DNA of 40,946 bases from Pirellulaceae bacterium (GCA_020852965.1 JADYZV010000088.1:1-40946), one strand, 5' to 3'. Counted from the first letter of the stretch, positions 25,717 to 34,789 are shown. Notes: generated from the letters alone by a model not told the origin. Made by a program: numbers and translations.

Positions 25717-27492
25717 ATGAGATTGCGCAGCAATTGCACCAGCCAAAAACGAACGACACATCGCGCACTGCGATTGGCACTTGCGATGGCCTTAGTTGGC
25801 GGGCCGAGCGCCGCGTATGCTGTGGAAGCGTTGCCACCTGCTTGCAATGCTCCGCTCAACTACCCAGAGTATGCTGAGGCGGGCTTACTACCCTATCCCT
25901 TCGAGTCAGCCTGTCGGGCGAGCCAAGCAGAACGGACCGAGCAAGCACAACGGCTAGTCCGCTTGGTTGGACTGCAGCCTAAGGCATTCGCCGCAGAGCG
26001 AGGTGCAACTGACTCGCAGCTCCAGTCGACTCTACCAACCCTTGACCTAGCGTCGATGACGCCGAGCGTCGTGGCCGCCTCGGCGACTTCCTTTGAAGGC
26101 GCGTCGCCCAGTTCCGAAGCATCGAATCTATCGGGTCAATTGACGGAGGCTCGACAGCCGCAATCCCCTCAGTCAACGAGCTTGGTGCAGTCACTTGCTT
26201 TGCCAAAGGCAGCAGACATGCCTACTTTGCCGAGTTTGCCTGCGGTATCCGAAGTCGAGTCGTTGGCAGATTCGTTATCCGAGTCGCTAATCGATATTGA
26301 AATCCCTATGGATTTGGTCCAAGGAGTTCCCGCAACTACCACGACCGGTCCTGCCGAGATGGCTCGGCAAGCGTTGCCTTCGACTGCTCCTCAGTTGAGT
26401 GCTCGCGGTTCTGACACTGGATTGGTACAACCCACCCAGCCTCCGCAATTGTCGAGTGCGGCTGCCGAGTCGGTAGCGCCTCCGAGTGGCAATCACCAAA
26501 CTGCTTCGACAACTGTGGCTCTAGCACCCCTCGGCAGGATTCCGGAGTTGGTGCAAACGTCGAAGTCGATGAGTGTTACCGAGCCGATTTCAGCGAGTCC
26601 ATCGGTGAGTCTTAAGCTCAGCGACTCGCCGACTGCCGAATCGATCAGCTCGCAAGCTGCGGTGTCGAGCAACGAGTCGACAGGTGCGTCCGCCATGGGC
26701 GAGCGAAATGCCAGCTTGCATATGAGTAGTGCTTCGCGGGCTCCGCTGAAGGCTTCTCCCGTTTCTGTTCAATTGCCGCAGCGCGCACCGGGGATGCAAG
26801 TTCGCGTGGAAGGGGAGCCGGCACCTATGATGACGGCTCAAGCCATCCGCGGAAGTGATCGCGACTTGCCTACTGCTCCGCGACCGAGCATGGTGCCGGC
26901 GCCGCGCTTCGCCAGCGATGCTCCTGTAGAGCTTCCTAGCACGGGAAAGAAGGTCAAAGCCTCATTTGCGTCGCGGACTATACAGCTTCCGGATCGCGAG
27001 TCGCTGGCTCTTGCCGAAACGCGCCAACAGAATATTGGGCAGCCTGGTGAGACGCTTTCGGTGGGACTGCAGGAATCGCAGGCCCTGTCAGCGGAATACC
27101 CGATCGTGGAGCTGTCGGTCGAACATCCAACGATCTGCCAATTGATGCAAACTGGCGAGAAAAGCGTGTCGCTCATCGGTATGCGGCCCGGTTCGACACG
27201 CATCGCGCTGATAACCATTAACAGCGATGGCGAGCGTCAAGTAGAAATACATGAGGTTTCGGTTGGGACGAGTTCCCCGACCGAGGTGGGCTTGGCAGGG
27301 TTAGCCAAGGATATTTCGCGGTCGGTCGCCAAGATGGTCCCGCATAGTGATGTTGAAATCGTAGCCTATACAGATTACCTGCTCGTGCATGGTTTCACGC
27401 CCTACGAGAGCGACGCCAAGAAGATTCTAGCGCTGGTTCGTAAGACATCGCTAGTACCCGTCGTGGATCAATTGAAGACCAACGAGAGATAA
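25717..27492 (+). CDS. Secreted protein with CpaC-like N-terminal module
   Basis: The product is 591 aa. The first ~35 residues form a signal peptide ending near AAYA. Residues ~100-430 are low-complexity, rich in Ser, Pro, Ala and Thr, and probably unstructured. About 441-518 resembles the pilus-formation/secretin N-terminal domain (PF13629 type): VGLQESQALSAEYPIVELSV followed by SLIGMRPGSTRIALIT. The last 60 residues resemble a BON/KH-like ring module (DVEIVAYTDYLLVHGFTPYE). It has no secretin barrel, so it is not a full secretin. It could dock on the periplasmic rings of one such as 34825-38439. ATG 25717 follows GGGGG at 25706-25710. Confidence 0.78.
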   Translation: MRLRSNCTSQKRTTHRALRLALAMALVGGPSAAYAVEALPPACNAPLNYPEYAEAGLLPYPFESACRASQAERTEQAQRLVRLVGLQPKAFAAERGATDSQLQSTLPTLDLASMTPSVVAASATSFEGASPSSEASNLSGQLTEARQPQSPQSTSLVQSLALPKAADMPTLPSLPAVSEVESLADSLSESLIDIEIPMDLVQGVPATTTTGPAEMARQALPSTAPQLSARGSDTGLVQPTQPPQLSSAAAESVAPPSGNHQTASTTVALAPLGRIPELVQTSKSMSVTEPISASPSVSLKLSDSPTAESISSQAAVSSNESTGASAMGERNASLHMSSASRAPLKASPVSVQLPQRAPGMQVRVEGEPAPMMTAQAIRGSDRDLPTAPRPSMVPAPRFASDAPVELPSTGKKVKASFASRTIQLPDRESLALAETRQQNIGQPGETLSVGLQESQALSAEYPIVELSVEHPTICQLMQTGEKSVSLIGMRPGSTRIALITINSDGERQVEIHEVSVGTSSPTEVGLAGLAKDISRSVAKMVPHSDVEIVAYTDYLLVHGFTPYESDAKKILALVRKTSLVPVVDQLKTNER

Positions 27493-27688
27493 GAGGTCCG
27501 CTGCTGCAAAGTTGCAGATACGGCACCTTGTACCATCCGCCAAGAATAGATAGCCCAGTTTTTCGCTGACCGAAAGCGATGCTGGCAGAATAAACATAAT
27601 AAATACACCGTCTCGCTCGCCAGCCTGCCAATAGGGGGAAGCGGACGAGGGTTAACGAGAGTTCGATTTTTAGCGTCTGTCTGCGATC

Positions 27689-27730
27689 CACGTGAGTCTA
27701 CTGACACGTGTGGTTAACTGGCGGCACGTG
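27689..27730. promoter_or_regulatory. Three CACGTG palindromes upstream of barrel gene
   Basis: CACGTG occurs at 27689-27694, 27705-27710 and 27725-27730, starting 16 and 20 bp apart, in the 75 bp before the ATG at 27764. The clustering suggests an operator, but no binding protein can be named. Confidence 0.35.
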
Positions 27731-27763
27731 ACCAACTAGCAAGGATGCCAATCGAGGATTGCC

Positions 27764-28999
27764 ATGCGTAAAATCCTAGTGTTCCCACGCAACGGAGTTG
27801 CCGCCCTAACCGCCGCACTTCGCCAAGTCAGCCTAGCCGCATTCGGAGCAAGTCTAACGGTCACGTTGTGCTGCTCCAGCGACGCGACCGCGCAGACACA
27901 CGCTAACTACGTGACGCCCGCAGCGGCCATGAATTACCAAGACGCTCCGGTGTCAGGTAGCCTACCGCAACCGTTGAGCAACCTAGCCGCTTCAGATGCC
28001 TCCTATTCGGTCGCCGAAGACCGGACGAGCGTTGAACAGGCACAATTCGGCGGTACAGGCTTCATCGACAACGCGATGACTCGGGCCGTCACCCAAGCGC
28101 ATGACAACCACTACGGTAATTCCGACCCATGCGGCACCGCAGGTTGCGATGTCACGGCATACGTCAGTGCTGAGGCACTGTGGCTTACCCGCGGCAATGA
28201 CAAGTACTTTTCGCTGTCTCAGAATAGTCGACTAACCGATTTCGACTATGAATTGGGTGGACGCTTTACCTTTGGGCGGTTGTTCAACTGCGTCGATGGC
28301 TGGGAAGGGGTCTTTGTAGGTCCGTACGATTGGAAACGACAAGCAACCAGAAATGGGACCGCCGATCTGCAAAGCCGCTTTATTCCCAACGGAGGCTACC
28401 TGCCAGCCCTGATCGACACCTTCAACTTTGCCGATAGACATGTCCAGAGCTGGGAGTCGGAGCTGAACAGCTTCGAAATCAATCGCCGCTGGTGGAGCTG
28501 GGATGTGCTTTCAACTTTGGTCGGCATGCGCTATATCGACTACTCGGAGGACTATCAGTTCCAGTCGACCCGTGCTGCCCGAGGCGTGGGTAACTATCGC
28601 AATCAAGTCAAGAACCGCATGATCGGAGCACAAATTGGTGCCGACATTTTCTATCCGGTTAGCTTACGCGGCAATGTAGGCTTTCGTGGCAAAGCGGGCG
28701 TGTTTGGCAACTTCGACGAAACGAATGTCATCATGCAAAACGCGGCTACCACCATCGTCAATGCGGGTGACAGTAGTGTCGACTTGGCGGGCCTGGTCGA
28801 AATGGGCGTGTTTGCCAACTACCAACTCGTTCCTAGCGTTCGTTTGACCGCTGCTTATGAATTCTGGTACATTCCCGGTATCGTAACGGTGCCTGGTCAA
28901 AGTCCACAGTTCATCAATCCTTCGACGGGAACGCGTGTCGACAACGACAACGAACTGTTCTTGCACGGTGGCAGCGTTGGGGCACAGATCTTGTTCTAA
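27764..28999 (+). CDS. Outer-membrane beta-barrel protein
   Basis: The product is 411 aa. The N-terminal signal peptide is long and ends near ATAQ. The mature part has alternating hydrophobic and polar strands rich in Tyr, Trp and Phe, such as ELGGRFTFGRLFNC, WEGVFVGPYDWKR and LTAAYEFWYIPGI. It ends in GAQILF, the terminal-Phe signal of outer-membrane barrels. Pairs of Cys occur in DPCGTAGCD. It resembles planctomycete BBP7-like or Lpg1974-like barrel proteins, but I cannot assign one family firmly. A pore or surface structural role is likely. Strong hairpins follow the stop. Confidence 0.8.
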   Translation: MRKILVFPRNGVAALTAALRQVSLAAFGASLTVTLCCSSDATAQTHANYVTPAAAMNYQDAPVSGSLPQPLSNLAASDASYSVAEDRTSVEQAQFGGTGFIDNAMTRAVTQAHDNHYGNSDPCGTAGCDVTAYVSAEALWLTRGNDKYFSLSQNSRLTDFDYELGGRFTFGRLFNCVDGWEGVFVGPYDWKRQATRNGTADLQSRFIPNGGYLPALIDTFNFADRHVQSWESELNSFEINRRWWSWDVLSTLVGMRYIDYSEDYQFQSTRAARGVGNYRNQVKNRMIGAQIGADIFYPVSLRGNVGFRGKAGVFGNFDETNVIMQNAATTIVNAGDSSVDLAGLVEMGVFANYQLVPSVRLTAAYEFWYIPGIVTVPGQSPQFINPSTGTRVDNDNELFLHGGSVGAQILF

Positions 29000-29018
29000 C
29001 GCAGAACGCCGGCGGTTG

Positions 29019-29054
29019 GCCCCCAAAAGGGGGCGCACCTGCCGAATGCGCCCC
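29019..29054 (+). terminator. Alternative hairpins after barrel gene
   Basis: GCCCCC (29019-29024) pairs with GGGGGC (29029-29034) around AAAA. Alternatively GGGGCGCA (29030-29037) pairs with TGCGCCCC (29047-29054) perfectly. The two share bases, so only one forms. No T-tract follows, so this may protect the mRNA end rather than terminate. Confidence 0.5.
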
Positions 29055-29096
29055 GGCACTCCCCACTTAGTAGTTAAGAAAATCGAACTCGGTAAG

Positions 29097-29133
29097 AACG
29101 CGGTTCCCCCAAAGGGATACCGCGTTTTCTTTT
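29097..29133 (+). terminator. Rho-independent terminator
   Basis: AACGCGGT (29097-29104) pairs with ACCGCGTT (29119-29126), with TCCC/GGGA extending the stem inside, followed by TTCTTTT. It lies about 100 bp after the barrel gene stop. Confidence 0.8.
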
Positions 29134-29423
29134 GCCGTTTACCAATTCGCAAGGTAGCCGCTGATCGATTCACCCGTCAGACGCGTGGGGCGTCGTCTCC
29201 CATAACCATGGATGCTACCCATGCAGCAATCACCAAGAGCACTGATAGACAGCACGGATCGGCGGAGTGATCAGCGACTACCGTTTGAACGGCTACGTTT
29301 TCTTGTCGTACGGTAATGTCGAAACACGGGAATCGGTGATTGTGATACACTGCAAATGGCCTGTCGACCACGCAGACAATTTGATTCGTAACTCCCCAAA
29401 CCTGTCCTCCCCAATCGCCGCAC
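29134..29423. other. Intergenic stretch, nothing recognised
   Basis: Between the terminator and the DUF2141-like gene I find no credible gene. Overlapping open frames on both strands (for example 29177-29569 minus and 29267-29527 plus) have no domain and conflict with the next gene. Confidence 0.55.
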
Positions 29424-30119
29424 ATGCTCAAATCGATTCTAAAATCCTGGAAAGAAAACCGAGGCAATTTATTGCTTGCGCTGGGCTCAGCGGCTGGGCT
29501 GCTGATGTGTTTGGTATGGTACTTTGACTTGGTCCCCGAAGTTCGCTTGATCGCGCGCAGCCCTAGCACTTTGGTATCCGCAAGTGGACCACGCTCGGCT
29601 CCGAATTCGCTGGTGGGGATCGTACGCGTGCCTTCTCGTGAGCGGCTCCCCCAAACATCGTCAACGGAATTGACGCGAGCTGTGGTCGAGATATACCCGC
29701 CACAAGATACAATCCCCGAACAGCTTTTCTCACCGTTGTTGGTTCAAGCCGTAACGTTGCCTGATGCCGGTGGTCCTATGGCGGTGGTGTTTAACGATCT
29801 ACCTCCAGGCAAGTACGCCGGGGTGGCTTACATCGATCTTAACAACAATGGGCGATTCGACATTGAATTACCAGGTGCGAAAAGCGAGCCGTTTAGTCTG
29901 GCTCGCTTGACTGGACCACCGCGTCAGCCGACGGCTACCAACAAGGAACTTTCTGGAGATGAGAATTCTACGGGAGACGAATTCGAGCTTCCTGCCGGCA
30001 TCTTCGAACTCGAAGCAGGCCGAGCGACCTTGATCGTGTTTGATTTTGAGCCCGCCGAGCCTGGCGATTCGAAAGGGACAACACAATCAGCCGCGCCGTC
30101 CAAGCCACCCCTGAAGTGA
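29424..30119 (+). CDS. Membrane-anchored DUF2141-like protein
   Basis: The product is 231 aa. Residues ~14-34 form one N-terminal membrane helix (LLLALGSAAGLLMCLVWYF), so the rest is probably periplasmic. Residues ~125-165 read FNDLPPGKYAGVAYIDLNNN and then GRFD, closely resembling the DUF2141 signature of a short beta-sandwich with an Asp/Asn-rich loop, which may bind calcium. The tail is Pro/Ser/Lys-rich. The ATG at 29424 has no obvious Shine-Dalgarno, so the start is provisional. Function is unknown. It converges with the DUF3352-like gene across 83 bp with no clear terminator. Confidence 0.72.
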   Translation: MLKSILKSWKENRGNLLLALGSAAGLLMCLVWYFDLVPEVRLIARSPSTLVSASGPRSAPNSLVGIVRVPSRERLPQTSSTELTRAVVEIYPPQDTIPEQLFSPLLVQAVTLPDAGGPMAVVFNDLPPGKYAGVAYIDLNNNGRFDIELPGAKSEPFSLARLTGPPRQPTATNKELSGDENSTGDEFELPAGIFELEAGRATLIVFDFEPAEPGDSKGTTQSAAPSKPPLK

Positions 30120-30202
30120 TTCAGCGTTGGTGCTCGTCCGGGCTATTGCTCACGTTGTAGCTGCCAATTGTCACCCCCGCCGAGACAAGCTCAACCGAAG
30201 GC

Positions 30203-32053
30203 TTACTCGCGCCGCAAGGTAAAGCTCATATAATGCAAGCCGGTTTCCTCTTCGACCAGATAGCCACCCGAGGGTGCCAGGTACTTTGCGATCACGGAAA
30301 AAGGTGGCAGCTCATGACTTTCCAACGCCGACAACAGGGCTTTAAAGAATGGATTGTTCTCCGACATGCCTTTGAGCCGTTCGCGGTTTTTCGGATCGCG
30401 GGCCAGCTCGTAAAACATTTGCAATGACTCTTCAGGTCGAGCAAAAGAAATGGCGGAGCACTCTTTATCTTGCAGTTGAGCTGCGATGCGATCGGAGATC
30501 AATTGGTACTCGAGCGATTCCTTCAGTGGCGGGCTCCCACCGGCTGAACAATCGGCAAGCTGTCGCATCATGTAGCGACTGTCCGCCACCACCAAATAAT
30601 CGTCGATAAAAGCAACGCAGACTTCTGGCTGTCGCATGGCTGGGCTGCTATCGGATTGCGTTCGGCCGGGTATGAACACTTGGGCCGTCAATTTGCCGAA
30701 GCCCTCTGTCGTGATCTCAAGCCGCTGCTCGACTTGTTTGAGAAGTTTCGGTAGCACGTTGTTTTTAAAATACTCGGGGTTCTTTAGACGCACTGCGTAT
30801 ACGTTCGATCCGCTGTTGATTTTCACGGGACGCACAAAACCCTGGAGCAAGGTTATGCGGCCTTCGAAATTATCCAGAACGTCTTTACGGAAGTTGAGAT
30901 CGAGTCGTTTGTCGAGCCGTGCGAAGACGGTTTCGTTCAAAGCATCGTCACCGCGAAACTGATTGAACAGTCGCTCGATGCCCTGCAGCGTCGAGGCCAG
31001 GTCCCAATTGATGGTCGAGTAGCTGGCGACGGAATCGGGCACCCAAACCTCTGGAGTCGTCGAACCCGATTTGGGACGTAGCAGGCTTAAGACGCCGCGA
31101 CGTGGGCTGGCGAGCGACAGGTGGAAGTGGCTGATGGAATCGAAGTCGGGCGGGGCAATGATCGCGCTGCCACCCACCGCTTCGATGCCATCGACGCCCA
31201 ACGCGGGGAGCATGGCCAGAACCATCGATGTCCCCGCGTTTTTTGGAAGGAATTGTCGTACGATCTCCAGCGGATCGACGTAAAAGGAAATTTGCGGTCG
31301 TTCACCGGCGGTGCCAACGCATCGCGCCATCATCGAAGTGAACTTGCGATTGTCCGCCAATACGCCCTCTGGCGAAGATTGCCCGAGCCAACGCGCGGCC
31401 AAGCTCTCCAGGTAATCGGCATCCGAGGTTGCGATGATTACACCGTCGTCGATGAAGTAAGCAAATTGCTGTTGTCGCCGCTCAGGGTTTTGATAACGAT
31501 GCAACGTCAATCGCTCGAATGGCTTTTCTTCATGGACCATCTCCGTGGCTGCATCGTGCATGCGATTGAGCATTACCTGTACGCTACTAATCTCCTGGCC
31601 CGCGTCTAGCAACAGGGCGATAGCAGGCGCGCGAACTTCAACGGTCACCTTTTCACCATCGTCGCTTTTCTCGCGCTTGGCCGAAATGTCGCCACGCTTA
31701 TTGGGAAGCAAGGCGATCGATAATTCACCGCTGGGGATCGACAGTAGTTCGTCCAAATTGAGCCCGATCACTTCCTGCAATTGAGCCGTGTTGCGGACCA
31801 GCGAACCATAGAACTCGGACAAGATCGGCTTGAGCTGCTCGTCGTTGCCGAGTTTACCGATCGAGCTGCGTCCCAAGTCGGCTTTGAGCTGCCGCATGTC
31901 GTCGATGCGGACGTAGGCCAGCGTCTTTTCGGGAAAGAGCTGCGGGGCCGTCAAACGCGAAGTTGCCGACGCGCCCGTCGACTGTGCTAGGCTTGACTCG
32001 GATAAGGAAATTGTCAGTAGCATGCAGGAGAGTGACAGGACGACAGTTTTCAT
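30203..32053 (-). CDS. DUF3352-like exported protein
   Basis: I place the start at ATG 32053 (616 aa), because it opens a clean signal peptide (MKTVVLSLSCMLLTISLS, cleavage near SLAQ); an in-frame ATG at 32224 would add 57 charged residues before it. The mature start LFPEKTLAYVRIDDMRQLKA matches the DUF3352 pattern seen in many planctomycete exported proteins. It has about 600 residues of mixed alpha/beta with no membrane helix and no catalytic motif that I recognise. GAAGGAAA lies about 13-20 nt upstream of the chosen ATG. It diverges from the Gly-rich BON protein. Function is unknown. Confidence 0.75.
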   Translation of the reverse strand: MKTVVLSLSCMLLTISLSESSLAQSTGASATSRLTAPQLFPEKTLAYVRIDDMRQLKADLGRSSIGKLGNDEQLKPILSEFYGSLVRNTAQLQEVIGLNLDELLSIPSGELSIALLPNKRGDISAKREKSDDGEKVTVEVRAPAIALLLDAGQEISSVQVMLNRMHDAATEMVHEEKPFERLTLHRYQNPERRQQQFAYFIDDGVIIATSDADYLESLAARWLGQSSPEGVLADNRKFTSMMARCVGTAGERPQISFYVDPLEIVRQFLPKNAGTSMVLAMLPALGVDGIEAVGGSAIIAPPDFDSISHFHLSLASPRRGVLSLLRPKSGSTTPEVWVPDSVASYSTINWDLASTLQGIERLFNQFRGDDALNETVFARLDKRLDLNFRKDVLDNFEGRITLLQGFVRPVKINSGSNVYAVRLKNPEYFKNNVLPKLLKQVEQRLEITTEGFGKLTAQVFIPGRTQSDSSPAMRQPEVCVAFIDDYLVVADSRYMMRQLADCSAGGSPPLKESLEYQLISDRIAAQLQDKECSAISFARPEESLQMFYELARDPKNRERLKGMSENNPFFKALLSALESHELPPFSVIAKYLAPSGGYLVEEETGLHYMSFTLRRE

Positions 32054-32116
32054 AGAGAGCACGTCAGTTTCCTTCGATGGGTTGCCGGGGCACGCTGTGT
32101 TTTTACCAGCCATCAA

Positions 32117-32145
32117 TTTTACAGGATTAGATTTTACACGATTAG
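32117..32145. repeat. 15-bp-period direct repeat upstream of DUF3352-like gene
   Basis: TTTTACAGGATTAG (32117-32130) and TTTTACACGATTAG (32132-32145) differ at one base. They lie 64-92 bp upstream of the minus-strand ATG at 32053, where promoter or activator sites would be expected. Confidence 0.5.
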
Positions 32146-32499
32146 CAATCTTCAATTGTATTAAACGGTAGCGGCGTTCATGTACCAAAGTTGCAGGCTC
32201 ACTCGGTGTGCCGAAGCCCGGCAAATCTAAGGATTTATTTCGCTAAGGATCCTATTTCTCCGGCAACGCTCGCGCGCAGCACAAGGGACTGTGTCTGCTA
32301 CTTTTTGAGCAGTGTTGGCAATCACCCGCAGCATCCAAGGCGAATGATCCCTACAAAACGAATCTTGATCTGCCGAGTGGAATGCTAGCCTTGGATTGTC
32401 GATGATAGCCGCGTATCGTAGGCAGACGGATGTGCGCTTGGAGTGTTCGTGTAGAACCGAAACCCGGCCACTTCGGCTGGGTTAATTTATAGTTGCATC

Positions 32500-32505
32500 T
32501 ATAAT
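32500..32505 (+). promoter_or_regulatory. Candidate -10 box for BON protein gene
   Basis: A perfect TATAAT lies 50 bp upstream of the ATG at 32555. No good -35 is found at 16-18 bp, so this is only suggestive. A 9-bp stem hairpin lies just upstream. Confidence 0.35.
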
Positions 32506-32554
32506 AGGGGCTGGCGTTGGCTTCCACTTAGGCGCTTCTTTCAGGAAAACGACC

Positions 32555-33331
32555 ATGTCGCGAGCAACTCGACTTCCCAAACCGTTAATGTTCAGCATGG
32601 CCGCGTTATGTGGCTTATTGACTGTGTCGTCATCCGCCATGGGACAAGGCGCAACCGACGGCGGTTTTGGCAACTTCGGCTTGGGAACTGCTTCCGGGTT
32701 CGGCTCGATAGGAGGGAATTCCGGTTCTACCGGTGCATCCGGCGGCCAAGGAGCGACCGCTGGCCTGAGCTCTTTAGGCGGTTTGTCCGGAGCTGGCGGT
32801 ACGGGAAGTCAAGCAGGAGGCCTCGGTGGCCTTGGTGGAATCGGCAGTGGCTTTGATCCAAGCTTTGGGGCATCGCAGATGGCGAGCGGACTTGCAACGG
32901 CCGCAGCGGTCAGCCGCGTGACGTCGCAGTTGGGAGGGCGCGGCGGATTCGGGGGAGGATTTGGCGGCGGAGGTTTCGGTGGTGGGCGAGGGGGTTTTGG
33001 CGGGACCAACAACAATCAAAACGCGCAAAGCGAAACCAAGGTCCGAGCGGTTCTCCGAATTGGATTTCCCGTAGAAGGCCGCACCAGTAGTGCCACAGCG
33101 CAAATGGTGACTGAGCGATTCGCCAAAATGCCACTCCCACCAAGCTTGGACAATGTGCAAATCACCATGCAGGGGCGCACAGCCGTCCTGCGCGGACAGA
33201 TCGAAACGGTGGAAGATGGCAAGCTGGTCGAGAATCTGTTATCGCTCGAACCGGGAATCGACGGCGTGAAGAATGAGCTCGTCGTGATAGGTGCGTCTGA
33301 AGAAGTTCCCGCACCGATACCCACTGAGTAG
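32555..33331 (+). CDS. Exported Gly-rich protein with BON-like domain
   Basis: The product is 258 aa. It has a signal peptide (cleavage near AMGQ), then ~130 residues of Gly/Ser-rich low complexity including GGFGGGFGGGGFGGGRGG. A C-terminal BON-like domain follows (about 165-245), with the pattern VQITMQGRTAVLRGQIETVE then LLSLEPGIDGVKNELVV. BON domains bind envelope or lipid surfaces and occur with secretins. AGGAAA lies 5-10 bp before ATG 32555. The Gly-rich part may act as a flexible tether. It could work with the nearby secretin, but that is only inference from location and domain. Confidence 0.82.
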   Translation: MSRATRLPKPLMFSMAALCGLLTVSSSAMGQGATDGGFGNFGLGTASGFGSIGGNSGSTGASGGQGATAGLSSLGGLSGAGGTGSQAGGLGGLGGIGSGFDPSFGASQMASGLATAAAVSRVTSQLGGRGGFGGGFGGGGFGGGRGGFGGTNNNQNAQSETKVRAVLRIGFPVEGRTSSATAQMVTERFAKMPLPPSLDNVQITMQGRTAVLRGQIETVEDGKLVENLLSLEPGIDGVKNELVVIGASEEVPAPIPTE

Positions 33332-33440
33332 ATTGCGTCGATCAATCTCCACGCATTCTTCTTCCCGACCTCAGCGAACTTGCTTCGAATGGCAGGTGAA
33401 TCCGTTTTGGGTCTAGCCGCGCTGCTTACAACTTCTCCAG

Positions 33441-33468
33441 ACCCCCGCGAGCTAGCCTCGCTGGTGAA
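33441..33468 (-). repeat. 28-bp element shared with 11780-11807
   Basis: The reverse complement reads TTCACCAGCGAGGCTAGCTC then GCGGGGGT. It differs from the copy at 11780-11807 at three positions. GCGAG and CTCGC can form a short stem. Confidence 0.65.
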
Positions 33469-33612
33469 TCAGTTTGGGTGGTAGCCGGCGGGCTGGGTAC
33501 CGTTGGGTGGCCGCCTCTATCGCCAAAACTTTGCTTCCTGCCAGGCGAGCTGGCAGGGGAGCCAGTAAGCAAGCTGTCAGGCTGGCCAAGGGGGCAGGGG
33601 AGAGCAGCGAGG

Positions 33613-33703
33613 ATTCCGACGGCGGAGCGGCGGGCCACATTAAAGCTGGCAGGGAGTTGGAGGATGCAGCGAGGATTCCGACGGCGGAGCGTCGGGCCAC
33701 ATT
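33613..33703 (-). repeat. Two palindromic repeat units
   Basis: Units at 33613-33642 and 33675-33703 carry the same CCGACG-core palindrome as 7751-7855, in inverted orientation. Each is preceded by GCAGCGAGGATT. The first has a T-to-G change in its stem (CGGCGG instead of CGTCGG), which weakens pairing. The second ends 4 bp before the lipoprotein stop codon at 33707. Confidence 0.88.
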
Positions 33704-33706
33704 AGG

Positions 33707-34789
33707 CTACGGTTGGGCATTCCAGGGTTGAAGTGAAAACCTGGCACCGGCTTGCTCGCCATAACCCGGCACCGTCGGTGTCATGCCGCCACCTAGACGT
33801 CCGAAGGGCATAGCGGCTGGATTGGTCGCTGGCTGGATACCAGCAGGCTGCGTGGTCGCGGTTGGAGCGGGCAGATCGTTGACAGCGGATGGCATGGATG
33901 GCGTGGCCTGCGGCCCAGCGTTGGGAGGTGTCATGCTGGCTCCCGGCAACCCCGCTCCGCTGGGAGTGGTTGGAGCGAATGCAGCAGGCGTCTGCGACCC
34001 GCTGGGTGGGCCGAGTGTAAAGCCTTGTCCGGGTGTGGCAGCAAATTGAGCGCGCGGACGGCCAAGGCTGCCGAGCGCGGGAAGTTCGATGGTAGTGGGC
34101 TCGGTCCGCCGTTCCATGTGCGGCAGACTGCCGCTTGCGTTGGTAGGAATCGAGCGCTGCTGATACGAGACGGTTTGCGTTTCGAACCCATAGTCGGGTG
34201 ACGTGCTGCCTGCATTAGGCTTCGCCGCAGAGTCAATTGAACGGCCTGGCAAGAACAGCTTAGCGGGCGCGCCTTGTACGATTTGGCCGTCGAGGCCCTT
34301 GAAGGTAGGAATGAGTGTTATTTCTTGGCGCAATCCATCGGCGGCGTCCCAAGGAATCCACACGCTGTACGATGCGCCAAGTTCTGAAGGACTGAAGTGC
34401 CCGGTTAATTGTTCGGCGGTGAAGCGAAATGTCTTGTCGGCTTGCACCTGTTCCGACTCGCCCAACATCGGATCGCCCCGATAACCGTGTACGATCAGAT
34501 CACCTTCGACGGGGATCGCTTGAGTCCGATCGTTATAGAAAAAGACGCGACCACCAAAGCCGCGCGTGGGTGGCTTGCCGGTCAGGGTCAGCACGTCCGG
34601 CGACCATATGACCGAAAGAGTATTTGGTTTTTGGTAATCCTTTTTCCACAGCTTACTGATCGACCAACTCTTGTCTGCCGCGTTCTTGGGCTTGTTACCA
34701 AATAGGCTGCAGCCGCTGCTAACTAGCGTCAGACAGCACAACAATGCGAATAGTACGGTTGGGTATTTCATGGGTTGATCCGTTTTCAT
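33707..34789 (-). CDS. Lipoprotein encoded after the secretin
   Basis: The product is 360 aa from ATG 34789, or 354 aa from ATG 34771. The second start gives the cleaner signal peptide, MKYPTVLFALLCCLTL, ending in the lipobox SSGC. About 200 residues of folded domain follow, including LSVIWSPDVLTLTGKPPTRG and GGRVFFYNDRTQAIPVEGDL. The remaining third is rich in Pro, Ala, Thr and Gly. It lies 35 bp downstream of the secretin gene on the same strand, so it is probably co-transcribed and may act as a pilot or accessory lipoprotein for it. I cannot name the family. Confidence 0.78.
   Translation of the reverse strand: MKTDQPMKYPTVLFALLCCLTLVSSGCSLFGNKPKNAADKSWSISKLWKKDYQKPNTLSVIWSPDVLTLTGKPPTRGFGGRVFFYNDRTQAIPVEGDLIVHGYRGDPMLGESEQVQADKTFRFTAEQLTGHFSPSELGASYSVWIPWDAADGLRQEITLIPTFKGLDGQIVQGAPAKLFLPGRSIDSAAKPNAGSTSPDYGFETQTVSYQQRSIPTNASGSLPHMERRTEPTTIELPALGSLGRPRAQFAATPGQGFTLGPPSGSQTPAAFAPTTPSGAGLPGASMTPPNAGPQATPSMPSAVNDLPAPTATTQPAGIQPATNPAAMPFGRLGGGMTPTVPGYGEQAGARFSLQPWNAQP

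Larger units (their letters stand above)
32054..32554. other. Divergent intergenic region
   Basis: It holds the control regions of two divergent genes. I see the direct repeat at 32117-32145; a hairpin at 32461-32483 (AACCCGGCC with GGCTGGGTT, 9 bp with one G-U); and a candidate -10 at 32500-32505. Nothing protein-coding is evident. Confidence 0.6.
33332..33706. other. Gene-free region with repeats
   Basis: It holds one copy of the 28-bp element (33441-33468) and two palindromic repeats (33613-33642, 33675-33703). I reject the open frames across it because they read through the repeats. The region separates convergent genes. Confidence 0.65.

Noticed and set aside
29177-29569. Minus-strand 130-codon frame
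   Set aside because: It has no recognisable domain and overlaps the DUF2141-like gene start.
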